DNA from: Candidatus Kaiserbacteria bacterium
GTDB lineage: Bacteria; Patescibacteriota; Minisyncoccia; Phycocordibacterales; UBA2100
DNA: 6,421 bases
Reading direction: 5' to 3'
NCBI GenBank assembly: GCA_024654165.1
Contig: JANLIP010000116.1
Location: 1 to 6,421 of the forward strand
The translations under genes were made by a program, and so were the position numbers. A model generated the notes under the pieces. The model made no database searches, was not told the DNA's origin, and saw only the letters and a list, made by a program, of their open reading frames with translations. This document shows positions 1-5,031 of the stretch, piece after piece (position 1 is the first letter of the stretch; each line of letters begins with the position of its first letter).

Positions 1-366
1 CTGCGCCATGTCGTTCGCGTTTAGGTCCTCCATCTTCTCTGTAGCAATGTCTTCAAGCTGTTTGCCGGAAAGTTTCCCTACCTTAGTCTGCGGTTTTGAA
101 GACCCCTTTTCCAAACCAACTGCCTTTAGAATAAGGCGAGAGGCTGGTGGCTTTTTGACAATGAAATCAAACGAACGGTCGCTGTAAACCTTCATAAGAA
201 CTGGAAGGATGCTCCCAGCCTGCGCTTTCGTTTTAGTGTTGAATTGATTGACGAATTCGCCGATGTTTACTCCAGCAGGCCCAAGCGCGGTTCCCACTGG
301 TGGCGCAGGCGTCGCTGCTCCTGCCGGAATTTGCAACTTAATTAGTTTTACTACTTTTTTTGCCAT
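1..366 (-). CDS. rplK: 50S ribosomal protein L11, 3' end cut by the window edge
   Basis: This is the N-terminal 122 codons of L11, the large-subunit protein that binds the GTPase-associated centre of 23S rRNA and contacts elongation factors and NusG-family proteins. The frame stays open from ATG at 366 to the window edge. The start reads [16 protein letters not shown], followed by the proline-rich [19 protein letters not shown] segment (about residues 20-38) typical of the N-terminal domain. The RNA-binding C-terminal domain begins near residue 72 ([18 protein letters not shown]) and includes [15 protein letters not shown]11 is usually about 141 residues, so roughly 19 are missing because of the window end, not because the gene is broken. 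It starts 18 bases after the nusG stop and must be co-transcribed with nusG. No Shine-Dalgarno is visible. The ten bases before the ATG (AAAATCTAAC on the coding strand) are identical to those before secE. The usual next gene, rplA, would lie outside the window. Confidence 0.97.
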   Translation of the reverse strand, partial: MAKKVVKLIKLQIPAGAATPAPPVGTALGPAGVNIGEFVNQFNTKTKAQAGSILPVLMKVYSDRSFDFIVKKPPASRLILKAVGLEKGSSKPQTKVGKLSGKQLEDIATEKMEDLNANDMAQ

Positions 367-384
367 GTTAGATTTTTTATTTTT

Positions 385-930
385 CTAAACGCGTTGTACT
401 TGATCCGCTTCCAATTCAACCGGAGTCTCACGGCCGAACATCGGAACTAACACCTTAACCTTTCCACGCTCTTCGTCAATCTCCCCTACCTTCCCTTCCA
501 AATCGCGGAAAGGCCCGTCAATAATTATTACCGCGTCGTCCAGCGAGAGGTCAATCGCATGGCGAACAGTATCTCCCTCCGCGCGCTTCAATATTTTATC
601 AACTTCTTCCTGCTCCAAAGGAACTGCCTGATTCGCGGTGCCCACAAATCCAGTAACTTGCGGTGTATTGCGCACGACGCTCCATGCTTCGTCTGTAGCA
701 ATCATTTCCACGAGCACGTAGCCGGGAAAAACCTTCTCGCGCACTTCTGTCTTGCGCCCGCCTTTAATTTTGATTTTCTTTTCCGAAGGGACAACAACGT
801 TGAAAATCTTGTCATTCATGCCAAAAGATTCCGTGCGCTGTTTTAAATTGCGCGCGACAGCGTCTTCATAACCAGAGTATGTATGAATCGCGTACCATCT
901 GCGCTCCGAACCGTGTGTTTGTTTTGCCAT
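385..930 (-). CDS. nusG: Transcription termination/antitermination protein NusG
   Basis: NusG binds the RNA polymerase clamp and links transcription to Rho or to the leading ribosome. The product is 181 residues, a standard NusG length. The NGN domain spans about residues 10-115 and opens with RRWYAIHTYSGYEDAVARNL. It contains the hallmark KVFPGYVLVEM (67-76) and the NTPQVTGFVG segment (88-97). The C-terminal KOW domain runs from about 128 to the end, with the core DGPFRDLEGKVGEID (138-152) and VLVPMFGRETPVELE (160-174). The gene lies between secE and rplK, the classical bacterial order. The spacer to secE is 34 bases and consists largely of a heptamer repeat, so no Shine-Dalgarno is present before the ATG. 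No key segment is missing and the protein looks functional. Confidence 0.98.
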   Translation of the reverse strand: MAKQTHGSERRWYAIHTYSGYEDAVARNLKQRTESFGMNDKIFNVVVPSEKKIKIKGGRKTEVREKVFPGYVLVEMIATDEAWSVVRNTPQVTGFVGTANQAVPLEQEEVDKILKRAEGDTVRHAIDLSLDDAVIIIDGPFRDLEGKVGEIDEERGKVKVLVPMFGRETPVELEADQVQRV

Positions 931-964
931 ATAAATTAGGTTCTAGGTTCTAGGTTCTAGAAAA
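931..964 (-). repeat. Heptamer tandem repeat filling the secE-nusG spacer
   Basis: Bases 939-959 are three exact copies of GGTTCTA (TAGAACC on the coding strand), with flanking bases that partly continue the pattern. The repeat fills nearly the whole gap between the secE stop and the nusG ATG. Because the unit is seven bases, the coding strand shows TAG in all three frames. Copy-number change would alter spacer length but not either protein. Confidence 0.85.
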
Positions 965-1261
965 TTACAGAGTCGGAGTAATGGGACCAATCGGGGTGCT
1001 GGAGGAAAAAGGAGTCTGCGTGATTGTAAGCGGTGATGTGCTTGTGCCTATCTGAACCGAGGGAGTATTGTTCTGTGGCAGGGCTTCAAGGGTATTTTTC
1101 AAGGCAGATGTAAAAATAAAATCAAAAAGCCCAAGATACAGCGCGACAACAATAGATATCACGATTACAAGAATCGTGTATACGATTGTCTGCAGGCGCG
1201 TAGGCCATGCTACGTATTGCAATTCGCCCTTCGTATCCTTAATGTATTGGAAGAAACTCAT
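965..1261 (-). CDS. secE: Preprotein translocase subunit SecE with a Thr/Ser/Pro-rich tail
   Basis: SecE is the small essential subunit that clamps SecY in the Sec protein-export channel. The product is 98 residues. The amphipathic cytoplasmic helix (about 1-22) carries the conserved KGELQYVAWPT motif (11-21). One transmembrane helix follows (about 25-50, TIVYTILVIVISIVVALYL). Single-span SecE proteins often end soon after the membrane segment at about 60-65 residues. Here about 38 further residues (61-98) follow that are rich in Thr, Ser and Pro and almost uncharged, expected on the outer face of the membrane by the usual SecE topology. The reading frame is intact and the following spacer is clean, so the tail looks genuine. 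The gene opens the secE-nusG-rplK operon with its own promoter and structured leader. Its ATG at 1261 has no Shine-Dalgarno but shares the AAAATCTAAC leader with rplK. Confidence 0.95.
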   Translation of the reverse strand: MSFFQYIKDTKGELQYVAWPTRLQTIVYTILVIVISIVVALYLGLFDFIFTSALKNTLEALPQNNTPSVQIGTSTSPLTITQTPFSSSTPIGPITPTL

Positions 1262-1304
1262 GTTAGATTTTCTTAACGAGTAATCGAGTTTAGAAACATA
1301 TTAC

Positions 1305-1344
1305 ACCCGCCCAAATTTTCGCTTGTCCGAAAATTTAGGTGGGT
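1305..1344 (-). promoter_or_regulatory. secE leader hairpin 3
   Basis: Bases 1313-1321 and 1328-1336 pair perfectly around a six-base loop (1322-1327). The stem extends through 1305-1312 with 1337-1344, where one mismatch in DNA becomes a G-U pair in minus-strand RNA. It is the hairpin nearest the secE start and leaves about 43 less structured bases before the ATG. The stem is not followed by a T-run on the minus strand, so it does not look like a terminator. Confidence 0.7.
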
Positions 1345-1381
1345 TAGGAAAATATAGTTGCTACGCTCCTTATTTTCCTAA
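1344..1381 (-). promoter_or_regulatory. secE leader hairpin 2 with AGGAG in its loop
   Basis: Arms 1344-1354 and 1371-1381 form 11 perfect base pairs (TTAGGAAAATA with its complement) around a 16-base loop. On the minus strand the loop reads AGGAGCGTAGCAACTA and so displays an AGGAG element resembling a Shine-Dalgarno, but no start codon lies at a suitable distance after it. Confidence 0.7.
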
Positions 1382-1383
1382 TC

Positions 1384-1404
1384 AAAAACCCCTCTCGGGG
1401 CTTT
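1384..1404 (-). terminator. Terminator-like hairpin at the 5' end of the secE transcript
   Basis: On the minus strand this reads CCCC-GAGA-GGGG followed by TTTTT (1388-1384). AAAG on the 5' side can pair with the T-run, one pair being G-U. The GAGA loop is of the stable GNRA type. The hairpin lies at or immediately after the expected transcription start (about 1403-1404), so it may be a 5'-end structure or an attenuator rather than an ordinary terminator. It could also act as a second stop for readthrough from the SIMPL gene. Confidence 0.55.
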
Positions 1405-1409
1405 AGAAC

Positions 1410-1437
1410 ATAGTAATCTTCTGCAACCAAAAGTCAA
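1410..1437 (-). promoter_or_regulatory. Sigma-70-type promoter of secE-nusG-rplK
   Basis: The minus strand shows TTGACT (1437-1432) as -35 and TACTAT (1415-1410) as -10 with a 16-base spacer. The predicted start is A1404 or A1403, giving a leader of about 142 bases before secE. The promoter begins right after the terminator of the upstream SIMPL gene, which fits a new transcription unit. Confidence 0.65.
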
Positions 1438-1482
1438 CCCCGTAAAAGATAGCGGCCTTGATGGGCCACTATCTCGAGGGGT
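1438..1482 (-). terminator. Intrinsic terminator of the SIMPL gene
   Basis: Arms 1447-1457 and 1464-1474 form an 11-base-pair stem with a six-base loop. The one mismatch (C1453 with A1468) becomes a G-U pair in minus-strand RNA, which argues that the minus-strand transcript is the folded one. TTTT follows on that strand (1447-1444). An outer CCCC/GGGG pair (1438-1441 with 1478-1481) can lengthen the structure. It starts about 20 bases after the SIMPL stop codon. Confidence 0.75.
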
Positions 1483-1501
1483 AAACTAATCTCAGCAAGA
1501 A

Positions 1502-2320
1502 TCAGCGGATCTCGTAGGTCACGCTCACGTTTGAGACGATTTTGTTTTCCCCGACTGGAATTTCCGGCGCAGGGGAAACAGCGGAATCTCCGCCCATTCC
1601 CATTCCGAGAGCGGCCTTTTCATAGAAGATAGGCCTGCCTCCCTCGTTTTCATAAAAGCCAACGACGCGCACGAGAGAAACGCCAAGAGATTCGGCCAGC
1701 ACTTCAGCTTTTTCCTTCGCCTGCGCAATTGCTTTATCTCTCGCTTCCGCTTTGAGCGCGTCTTCATCGTCTATCGTGAACGATAGGCCGGAAACTTCCG
1801 TAGCTCCGCGCGAGCCGACGCCGGAAAGCAAGTCGCCTGCCTTCTTCGTGTCGCGCACTTTCACAGAAAGCGTCTGGGACACTTGGTAGCCGACAAGAAC
1901 TTGTTTCCCCGGCGGGCAGTACCCTGCCTGCGGGCAAACACCCTGACTCCATTCGTAATCGGGGTTAACGCTGTAATCAACCGTTTTTATGTCTTTCTCC
2001 TCAACGCCTCCCTCTTTCAAATACGCGATGATGTTGTTCCCCTTCTTTGTAGCCGCATCCTGCGCATCCTTTACCTCTTTTGCCTTCTCGCGCACCGTCA
2101 CGGAAAACGTGGCGGTGTCCGGAACCGCGAATACCTCGCCCTCGCCGTTTACGCTTATGGTATTTGTCGCAGCAACTCCGCTTCCGATAAATCGCAAGCC
2201 CTTTAACTCGCTTATCGTAGAAACAAGAAGGAAGAGCGCCAAGACCCCCAGTGCCGTGGCCGCCATCGTGCGGGGCCAGTGCGTCGCTTTGATAATTTGT
2301 TGTACTGATTGTTCTTCCAT
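1502..2320 (-). CDS. Membrane-anchored SIMPL (DUF541) domain protein
   Basis: The 272-residue product has a short cytoplasmic N-terminus and one hydrophobic helix at about 18-37 (TMAATALGVLALFLLVS), probably an uncleaved anchor, followed by an extracytoplasmic SIMPL domain from about 53 to the end. Characteristic parts are NTISVNGEGEVFAVPDTATF (53-72), GVEEKDIKTVDYSVNPDYEW (105-124), the RDKAIAQAKEKAEVLAESLG helix (194-213) and the closing VSNVSVTYEI. A loop at about 125-139 carries two cysteines (C129 and C135) that could form a disulfide outside the cell. SIMPL proteins in other bacteria are periplasmic or surface proteins (for example the BP26 antigen) of poorly defined role, so no exact function is assigned. 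The ATG at 2320 has no Shine-Dalgarno. The gene is last in a minus-strand cluster of small membrane proteins and ends at an intrinsic terminator. Confidence 0.93.
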   Translation of the reverse strand: MEEQSVQQIIKATHWPRTMAATALGVLALFLLVSTISELKGLRFIGSGVAATNTISVNGEGEVFAVPDTATFSVTVREKAKEVKDAQDAATKKGNNIIAYLKEGGVEEKDIKTVDYSVNPDYEWSQGVCPQAGYCPPGKQVLVGYQVSQTLSVKVRDTKKAGDLLSGVGSRGATEVSGLSFTIDDEDALKAEARDKAIAQAKEKAEVLAESLGVSLVRVVGFYENEGGRPIFYEKAALGMGMGGDSAVSPAPEIPVGENKIVSNVSVTYEIR

Positions 2321-2347
2321 ATATTAAATATGTTAGTGGTAAATAGA

Positions 2348-2369
2348 TTAGCAGAGATTATTCCGCTAA
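2348..2369 (-). other. Small hairpin between the 68-residue gene and the SIMPL gene
   Basis: TTAGC (2348-2352) pairs with GCTAA (2365-2369). Two further inner pairs form across an A/C mismatch that becomes G-U in minus-strand RNA. The 72-base spacer otherwise shows only a TTGATA box (2377-2372) without a convincing -10 partner. The hairpin is weak and has no clean T-run, so it may trim or partly stop the transcript, or mean nothing. Confidence 0.3.
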
Positions 2370-2392
2370 CGTATCAATAATATCATGAAGTT

Positions 2393-2599
2393 CTACTGAA
2401 GCAGGCCCCCTATGTTGCTGTAGGTAGAGAGAAATGAGGGAATGGCGAAAAGCAAGCCTATAAGCGGGAGCACGAACGCCACCACGGAAATAATAATGAT
2501 TGTGAGAAAATATTTGCGCGTTTTCTCTGCCGATACATACACGGCCTCAATTTTCCGCTCAAGCGCATCAATTTTCCGGCCAAGTTCCTGTTCATCCAT
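2393..2599 (-). CDS. Small membrane protein, 68 residues, one transmembrane helix
   Basis: I do not recognise a named family. Residues 1-28 are strongly charged and helical (MDEQELGRKIDALERKIEAV), with hydrophobic spacing that suggests a short coiled coil. Residues about 31-57 are a long hydrophobic segment (FLTIIIISVVAFVLPLIGLL), probably a single helix or a tight hairpin, and the polar end is short. The ATG at 2599 lies only 7 bases after the DUF2127-like stop, so the two genes are almost certainly co-transcribed and perhaps translationally coupled. The length, clean fit and protein-like composition support a real gene. Similar short coiled-coil plus membrane proteins are common in Patescibacteria (general knowledge, not checked here). 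A role as a partner of the upstream membrane protein is only a guess. Confidence 0.75.
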   Translation of the reverse strand: MDEQELGRKIDALERKIEAVYVSAEKTRKYFLTIIIISVVAFVLPLIGLLFAIPSFLSTYSNIGGLLQ

Positions 2600-2606
2600 G
2601 TTTCAA

Positions 2607-3131
2607 CTATATCAGAATCTCAACGGAATGCTGATTGATGGCTTTTTGCTTAAGGCGCTTGTACTCGTGCCACACGAGCCAGACGACCAATGCGTCAAAA
2701 ATTGACAGGAAGATAAGCAAAATTGAATGCGTGTTCAGAAACCGGACCATTTGATACGTGATGAATAACGCGAGAACAACGATAGTTGACGGGTACGCCC
2801 ATAGTTTGTTGCGGAGAAGGCCTATCATCAGAAAGACTTTCACGATTCCGTGGCTCAAAAGATACAGCGCTCCGAATGACTGCACCTGCGGGGTTGTGGA
2901 CAAAAGAGATTGTATGTATGTAGCGACAAAGCTGTTGGGGTCCTCAATGAGCTCTTTTTGTACAAGAATTGAGACGACATCTTCTACAAAATCGGTGAAT
3001 AATAGAAGCGTGCCGAGCACGATTTCAAGAATCGCATTCAGCCCCTTAACAACAACGGCGCCGACAAAAACGTCATAAATGGCGTGCTCGCGTTTTGCTA
3101 CCGCGGGTGTTTCAATCGGTTGGTCTGGCAT
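2607..3131 (-). CDS. DUF2127-like four-helix membrane protein
   Basis: The 174-residue product appears to span the membrane four times: about 20-46 (DVFVGAVVVKGLNAILEIVL), 84-106 (QSFGALYLLSHGIVKVFLMI), 110-130 (LWAYPSTIVVLALFITYQMV) and 135-155 (SILLIFLSIFDALVVWLVWH). The GALYLLSHGIVKVFLMIGLL segment and the closing WHEYKR resemble the DUF2127 family of predicted membrane proteins, whose function is unknown. The frame stays open upstream to 3236, but that extension runs through the tRNA-His gene and cannot be coding. I therefore take ATG 3131 (MPDQPIETPAVAKREHAIYD), 26 bases after the tRNA 3' end. No Shine-Dalgarno is seen. The gene probably shares a transcript with the upstream tRNA-His and the downstream 68-residue membrane protein. 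Confidence 0.85.
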   Translation of the reverse strand: MPDQPIETPAVAKREHAIYDVFVGAVVVKGLNAILEIVLGTLLLFTDFVEDVVSILVQKELIEDPNSFVATYIQSLLSTTPQVQSFGALYLLSHGIVKVFLMIGLLRNKLWAYPSTIVVLALFITYQMVRFLNTHSILLIFLSIFDALVVWLVWHEYKRLKQKAINQHSVEILI

Positions 3132-3157
3132 ATATTTTGACTTTAAAATTACCCTTG

Positions 3158-3230
3158 GGCGGTCGTCGGGAATTGAACCCGAATCGAGTGCTCCACAAGC
3201 ACCAATGTTAACCGTTACACCACGACCGCC
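3158..3230 (-). tRNA. tRNA-His (GUG)
   Basis: The minus strand folds into a complete cloverleaf. G-1 (3230) pairs with C73 (3158), the identity feature of histidine tRNAs. The acceptor stem is GCGGTCG with CGACCGC. The anticodon arm is GGTGC-TTGTGGA-GCACT with anticodon GTG at 3196-3194 and the usual U33 and G37. The T arm is TCGGG-TTCGAAT-CCCGA. CCA is not encoded (the next bases are CAA), so it must be added by the CCA-adding enzyme. The tRNA has a plausible promoter just upstream and sits 26 bases before the DUF2127-like gene, so it is likely processed from a mixed tRNA-mRNA transcript. Confidence 0.96.
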
Positions 3231-3248
3231 ATACATCGCACGTTCCGC

Positions 3249-3276
3249 ATCATAACCGCGGATAAAGAAACCTCAA
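3249..3276 (-). promoter_or_regulatory. Promoter of tRNA-His and the downstream membrane genes
   Basis: The minus strand carries TTGAGG (3276-3271) and TATGAT (3254-3249) with a 16-base spacer. Transcription would start near 3243, about 12 bases before the mature tRNA end. The site lies in the 55-base gap after the DUF2914-like gene, where a promoter for the tRNA is expected. Confidence 0.5.
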
Positions 3277-3285
3277 AGTTGCCCT

Positions 3286-4413
3286 TCAGTTCCGCACTTC
3301 AATTGTCGGCACGAGGGTGTCAACATCCGCAACTGTAAATGCAATCCGCCCGATGATGAGCCCGTTTCCTGTTTTTACGTTCACGCGCCACTTGCCCGCC
3401 GAAACATTTTCCCGAAGAGTATATCCGCGATATCCCCCGTCCCGCCCGCCGGTTATGGGAAAACCGAATGTTCCTGTTATGACCCAAACGCCGACTTTCT
3501 CGTCGTAATATTCCCACTCGTGAAGAATAGTAGTGGAAAAATCGGTGGGAGCAAAAATGGCAGAGTATATAAATACAGTCTCACCCGCGGCCTTGTGATA
3601 TACGGTGTTGTAGCGAAGATATGCCTCGTACCAGCGTCTCGGCTCCGCACTCAGCACGTACCCATCGCCCTGCTTTACGACATTGTGATATACGCCAGCT
3701 TCTTTAAGAGCAAGAGGAAGAGGCGGAATTGCATTGGAAAAATAAAGTATGTTGAATGCCAGAAATACAGAGCCAACGACCCGCATCACTTTCTTGCGTT
3801 CGCTTATTAATGCTGGCACTAAATACACAGTGGACTTAAACAAAAAAGACATTACCGCCAAACTTAATAAACCCCCTATAAGAAATACCAAGGTGCCGAT
3901 ACGCCCTAGTACGATAGGAAGGAAAAAGGTTAAAAACGAAAACACGCCAAAAAACAAGAGCCCCATTTGAAATGCAATTAGTTTATAAAGATTCCGGAAT
4001 CGTTCGTTGCCGATTAAGAGAATTGCAAGAATAGCGACAAAAATCCAACTAACGGCGAGTGCGGCGCTTTGGCTGTAAAGAATTACGTACCCGCTAAATA
4101 AACCGCCGAATGAGAATTGAATGATTGCCGGCAAAAATGGCGCAATCGCGGTCCAAAATCTTCCGCGCAGAGTTCCTGCAATAATCATATTGAGAAGCAA
4201 GGTGCACGCGCTCGCAATCGCAAGATATGAAAAAAGCAGGATGTTTGAGAACCATAAATCCACGTTCCGGACAATAATGGCGTCAACGACAAAACCCGCG
4301 ATAAGCGTTATCGGCGATACATATCGCTCATACCAGAGAATGAGTTCTTCCGTGCTTTTCGGCAAATATTTTCTAATCATACTTTTCTTGAATTGATTTT
4401 TAGCGAGAAACAT
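3286..4413 (-). CDS. Polytopic membrane protein with a C-terminal DUF2914-like domain
   Basis: Read from ATG 4413 the product has 375 residues. The N-terminal two thirds holds about seven hydrophobic helices (near 32-48, 57-79, 86-110, 114-134, 145-170, 172-192 and 209-235). Residues about 236-375 form a soluble domain, probably outside the cell. Its HEWEYYDEKVGVWVITGTF, GRDGGYRGYTLRENVSAGKW and closing RVNVKTGNGLIIGRIAFTV match the pattern of DUF2914 (aromatic W-Y, then G-R, G-x-W-x-V and G-x-x-x-G-x-x-x-F). The function of that family is unknown. The start is uncertain. ATG 4413 lies inside the downstream arm of an 18-base inverted repeat, whereas ATG 4380 (MIRKYLPKSTEELILWYERY) lies outside it and gives 364 residues with a natural-looking N-terminus. 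I slightly favour 4380 but report the outer limit. The gene follows the adenosyltransferase on the same strand. Confidence 0.85.
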   Translation of the reverse strand: MFLAKNQFKKSMIRKYLPKSTEELILWYERYVSPITLIAGFVVDAIIVRNVDLWFSNILLFSYLAIASACTLLLNMIIAGTLRGRFWTAIAPFLPAIIQFSFGGLFSGYVILYSQSAALAVSWIFVAILAILLIGNERFRNLYKLIAFQMGLLFFGVFSFLTFFLPIVLGRIGTLVFLIGGLLSLAVMSFLFKSTVYLVPALISERKKVMRVVGSVFLAFNILYFSNAIPPLPLALKEAGVYHNVVKQGDGYVLSAEPRRWYEAYLRYNTVYHKAAGETVFIYSAIFAPTDFSTTILHEWEYYDEKVGVWVITGTFGFPITGGRDGGYRGYTLRENVSAGKWRVNVKTGNGLIIGRIAFTVADVDTLVPTIEVRN

Positions 4414-4451
4414 TCCAACATTCTAATATTCTATAGAATGTTGGAATGTTT
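4408..4451. repeat. Perfect inverted repeat, 18-base arms, at the adenosyltransferase/DUF2914 junction
   Basis: Arms 4408-4425 and 4434-4451 are perfect complements (AAACATTCCAACATTCTA on the left) with an eight-base loop. A 12-base palindrome (ATTCTATAGAAT, 4428-4439) is nested across the loop. The element contains the first two bases of the adenosyltransferase stop triplet as read on the plus strand (4450-4451) and the possible ATG 4413 of the next gene. On the minus strand the hairpin ends in TTT, so it may be a weak terminator or an RNA-processing hairpin. Confidence 0.85.
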
Positions 4452-5007
4452 ACAGGTACTGCGGAGGCCTTTCGGAAATACCCGCAGAGTGATTTTCAAG
4501 CCTGACTAAGGCGTAAAAAAGCGACGAGAGGCGGTTGGCGTACGCGCGGCTGCTATCGGAAATCACGCGCTCGCCGGATTCGTGAAGCGCAACTATGCGG
4601 CGCTCCACGCGCCGCGAAACCGCGCGTGCGATATCTAGCCGCGCAGAAAATTCCGTACCTCCCGGTACGAGAAACGTTTTCACTTCCGGTAATGATTTTT
4701 CAATTCCGTTAATGAGCGAGTTCATTACGTCAACACTTTCTTGCGATATAGATTTTTGAGCGCCGGCAACTTCCGCTTGAAGCGTGAAAAGATGGTCCTG
4801 CACGTCAAGCAAAATATCCTCCACGGAACGTCCGCTGGCTTTCAGTTCGCGAGATGCGGCAACCCTGCACCAGCCGGTGAGGGTATTCAATTCGTCCAAC
4901 ATCCCGAGCGTCTCAAAAATCGGCGAGGATTTTGAAACTCTTTTCCCTTGCGGACTATCAAAAAGTTTCGTCGTTCCGCCATCTCCTTTCCCAGTAAAGA
5001 ATGCCAT
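4450..5007 (-). CDS. PduO-type cob(I)alamin adenosyltransferase
   Basis: The enzyme family transfers adenosyl from ATP to cob(I)alamin (or cobyrinic acid a,c-diamide) to make coenzyme B12. The 185-residue length is typical of single-domain PduO/CobO2-like enzymes. Visible motifs are the ATP-binding FTGKGDGGTT (4-13), GMLDELNTLTG (35-45), LVPGGTEFSARLDIARAVSR (113-132) continuing into RVERR, and YANRLSSLFYALVR (156-169). Arginines of the RAVSRRVER segment match the nucleotide/phosphate-contacting arginines of the family. Two positions differ from my memory of the consensus: C to S in RAxCRRAER, and D to S in NRLSD. It could therefore be normally active or altered in cobalamin handling. ATG 5007 gives the standard MAFFTGKGDGG start. 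The gene is divergent from an unrecognised gene and is followed by the DUF2914-like membrane protein. No other B12 gene is in the window. Confidence 0.92.
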   Translation of the reverse strand: MAFFTGKGDGGTTKLFDSPQGKRVSKSSPIFETLGMLDELNTLTGWCRVAASRELKASGRSVEDILLDVQDHLFTLQAEVAGAQKSISQESVDVMNSLINGIEKSLPEVKTFLVPGGTEFSARLDIARAVSRRVERRIVALHESGERVISDSSRAYANRLSSLFYALVRLENHSAGISERPPQYL

Positions 5008-5014
5008 GACTGTA

Positions 5015-5020
5015 ATAATA
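5015..5020 (-). promoter_or_regulatory. Possible -10 box of the adenosyltransferase gene
   Basis: TATTAT lies on the minus strand 8 bases before the ATG at 5007. No good -35 box sits at 16-18 bases, where the inverted repeat 5032-5068 lies instead. If used, transcription would start almost at the start codon, giving a nearly leaderless mRNA. Confidence 0.3.
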
Positions 5021-5031
5021 CACCAGTGAGG

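Noticed and set aside
559..846. Plus-strand frame opposite nusG, and similar opposite-strand or out-of-frame ORFs elsewhere in the window
   Set aside because: They lie over clearly assigned genes and show no family resemblance, so they are chance open frames.
3132..3236. N-terminal extension of the DUF2127-like frame to ATG 3236
   Set aside because: The extra 35 codons run through the whole tRNA-His gene and encode nothing like the family, so ATG 3131 is the real start.
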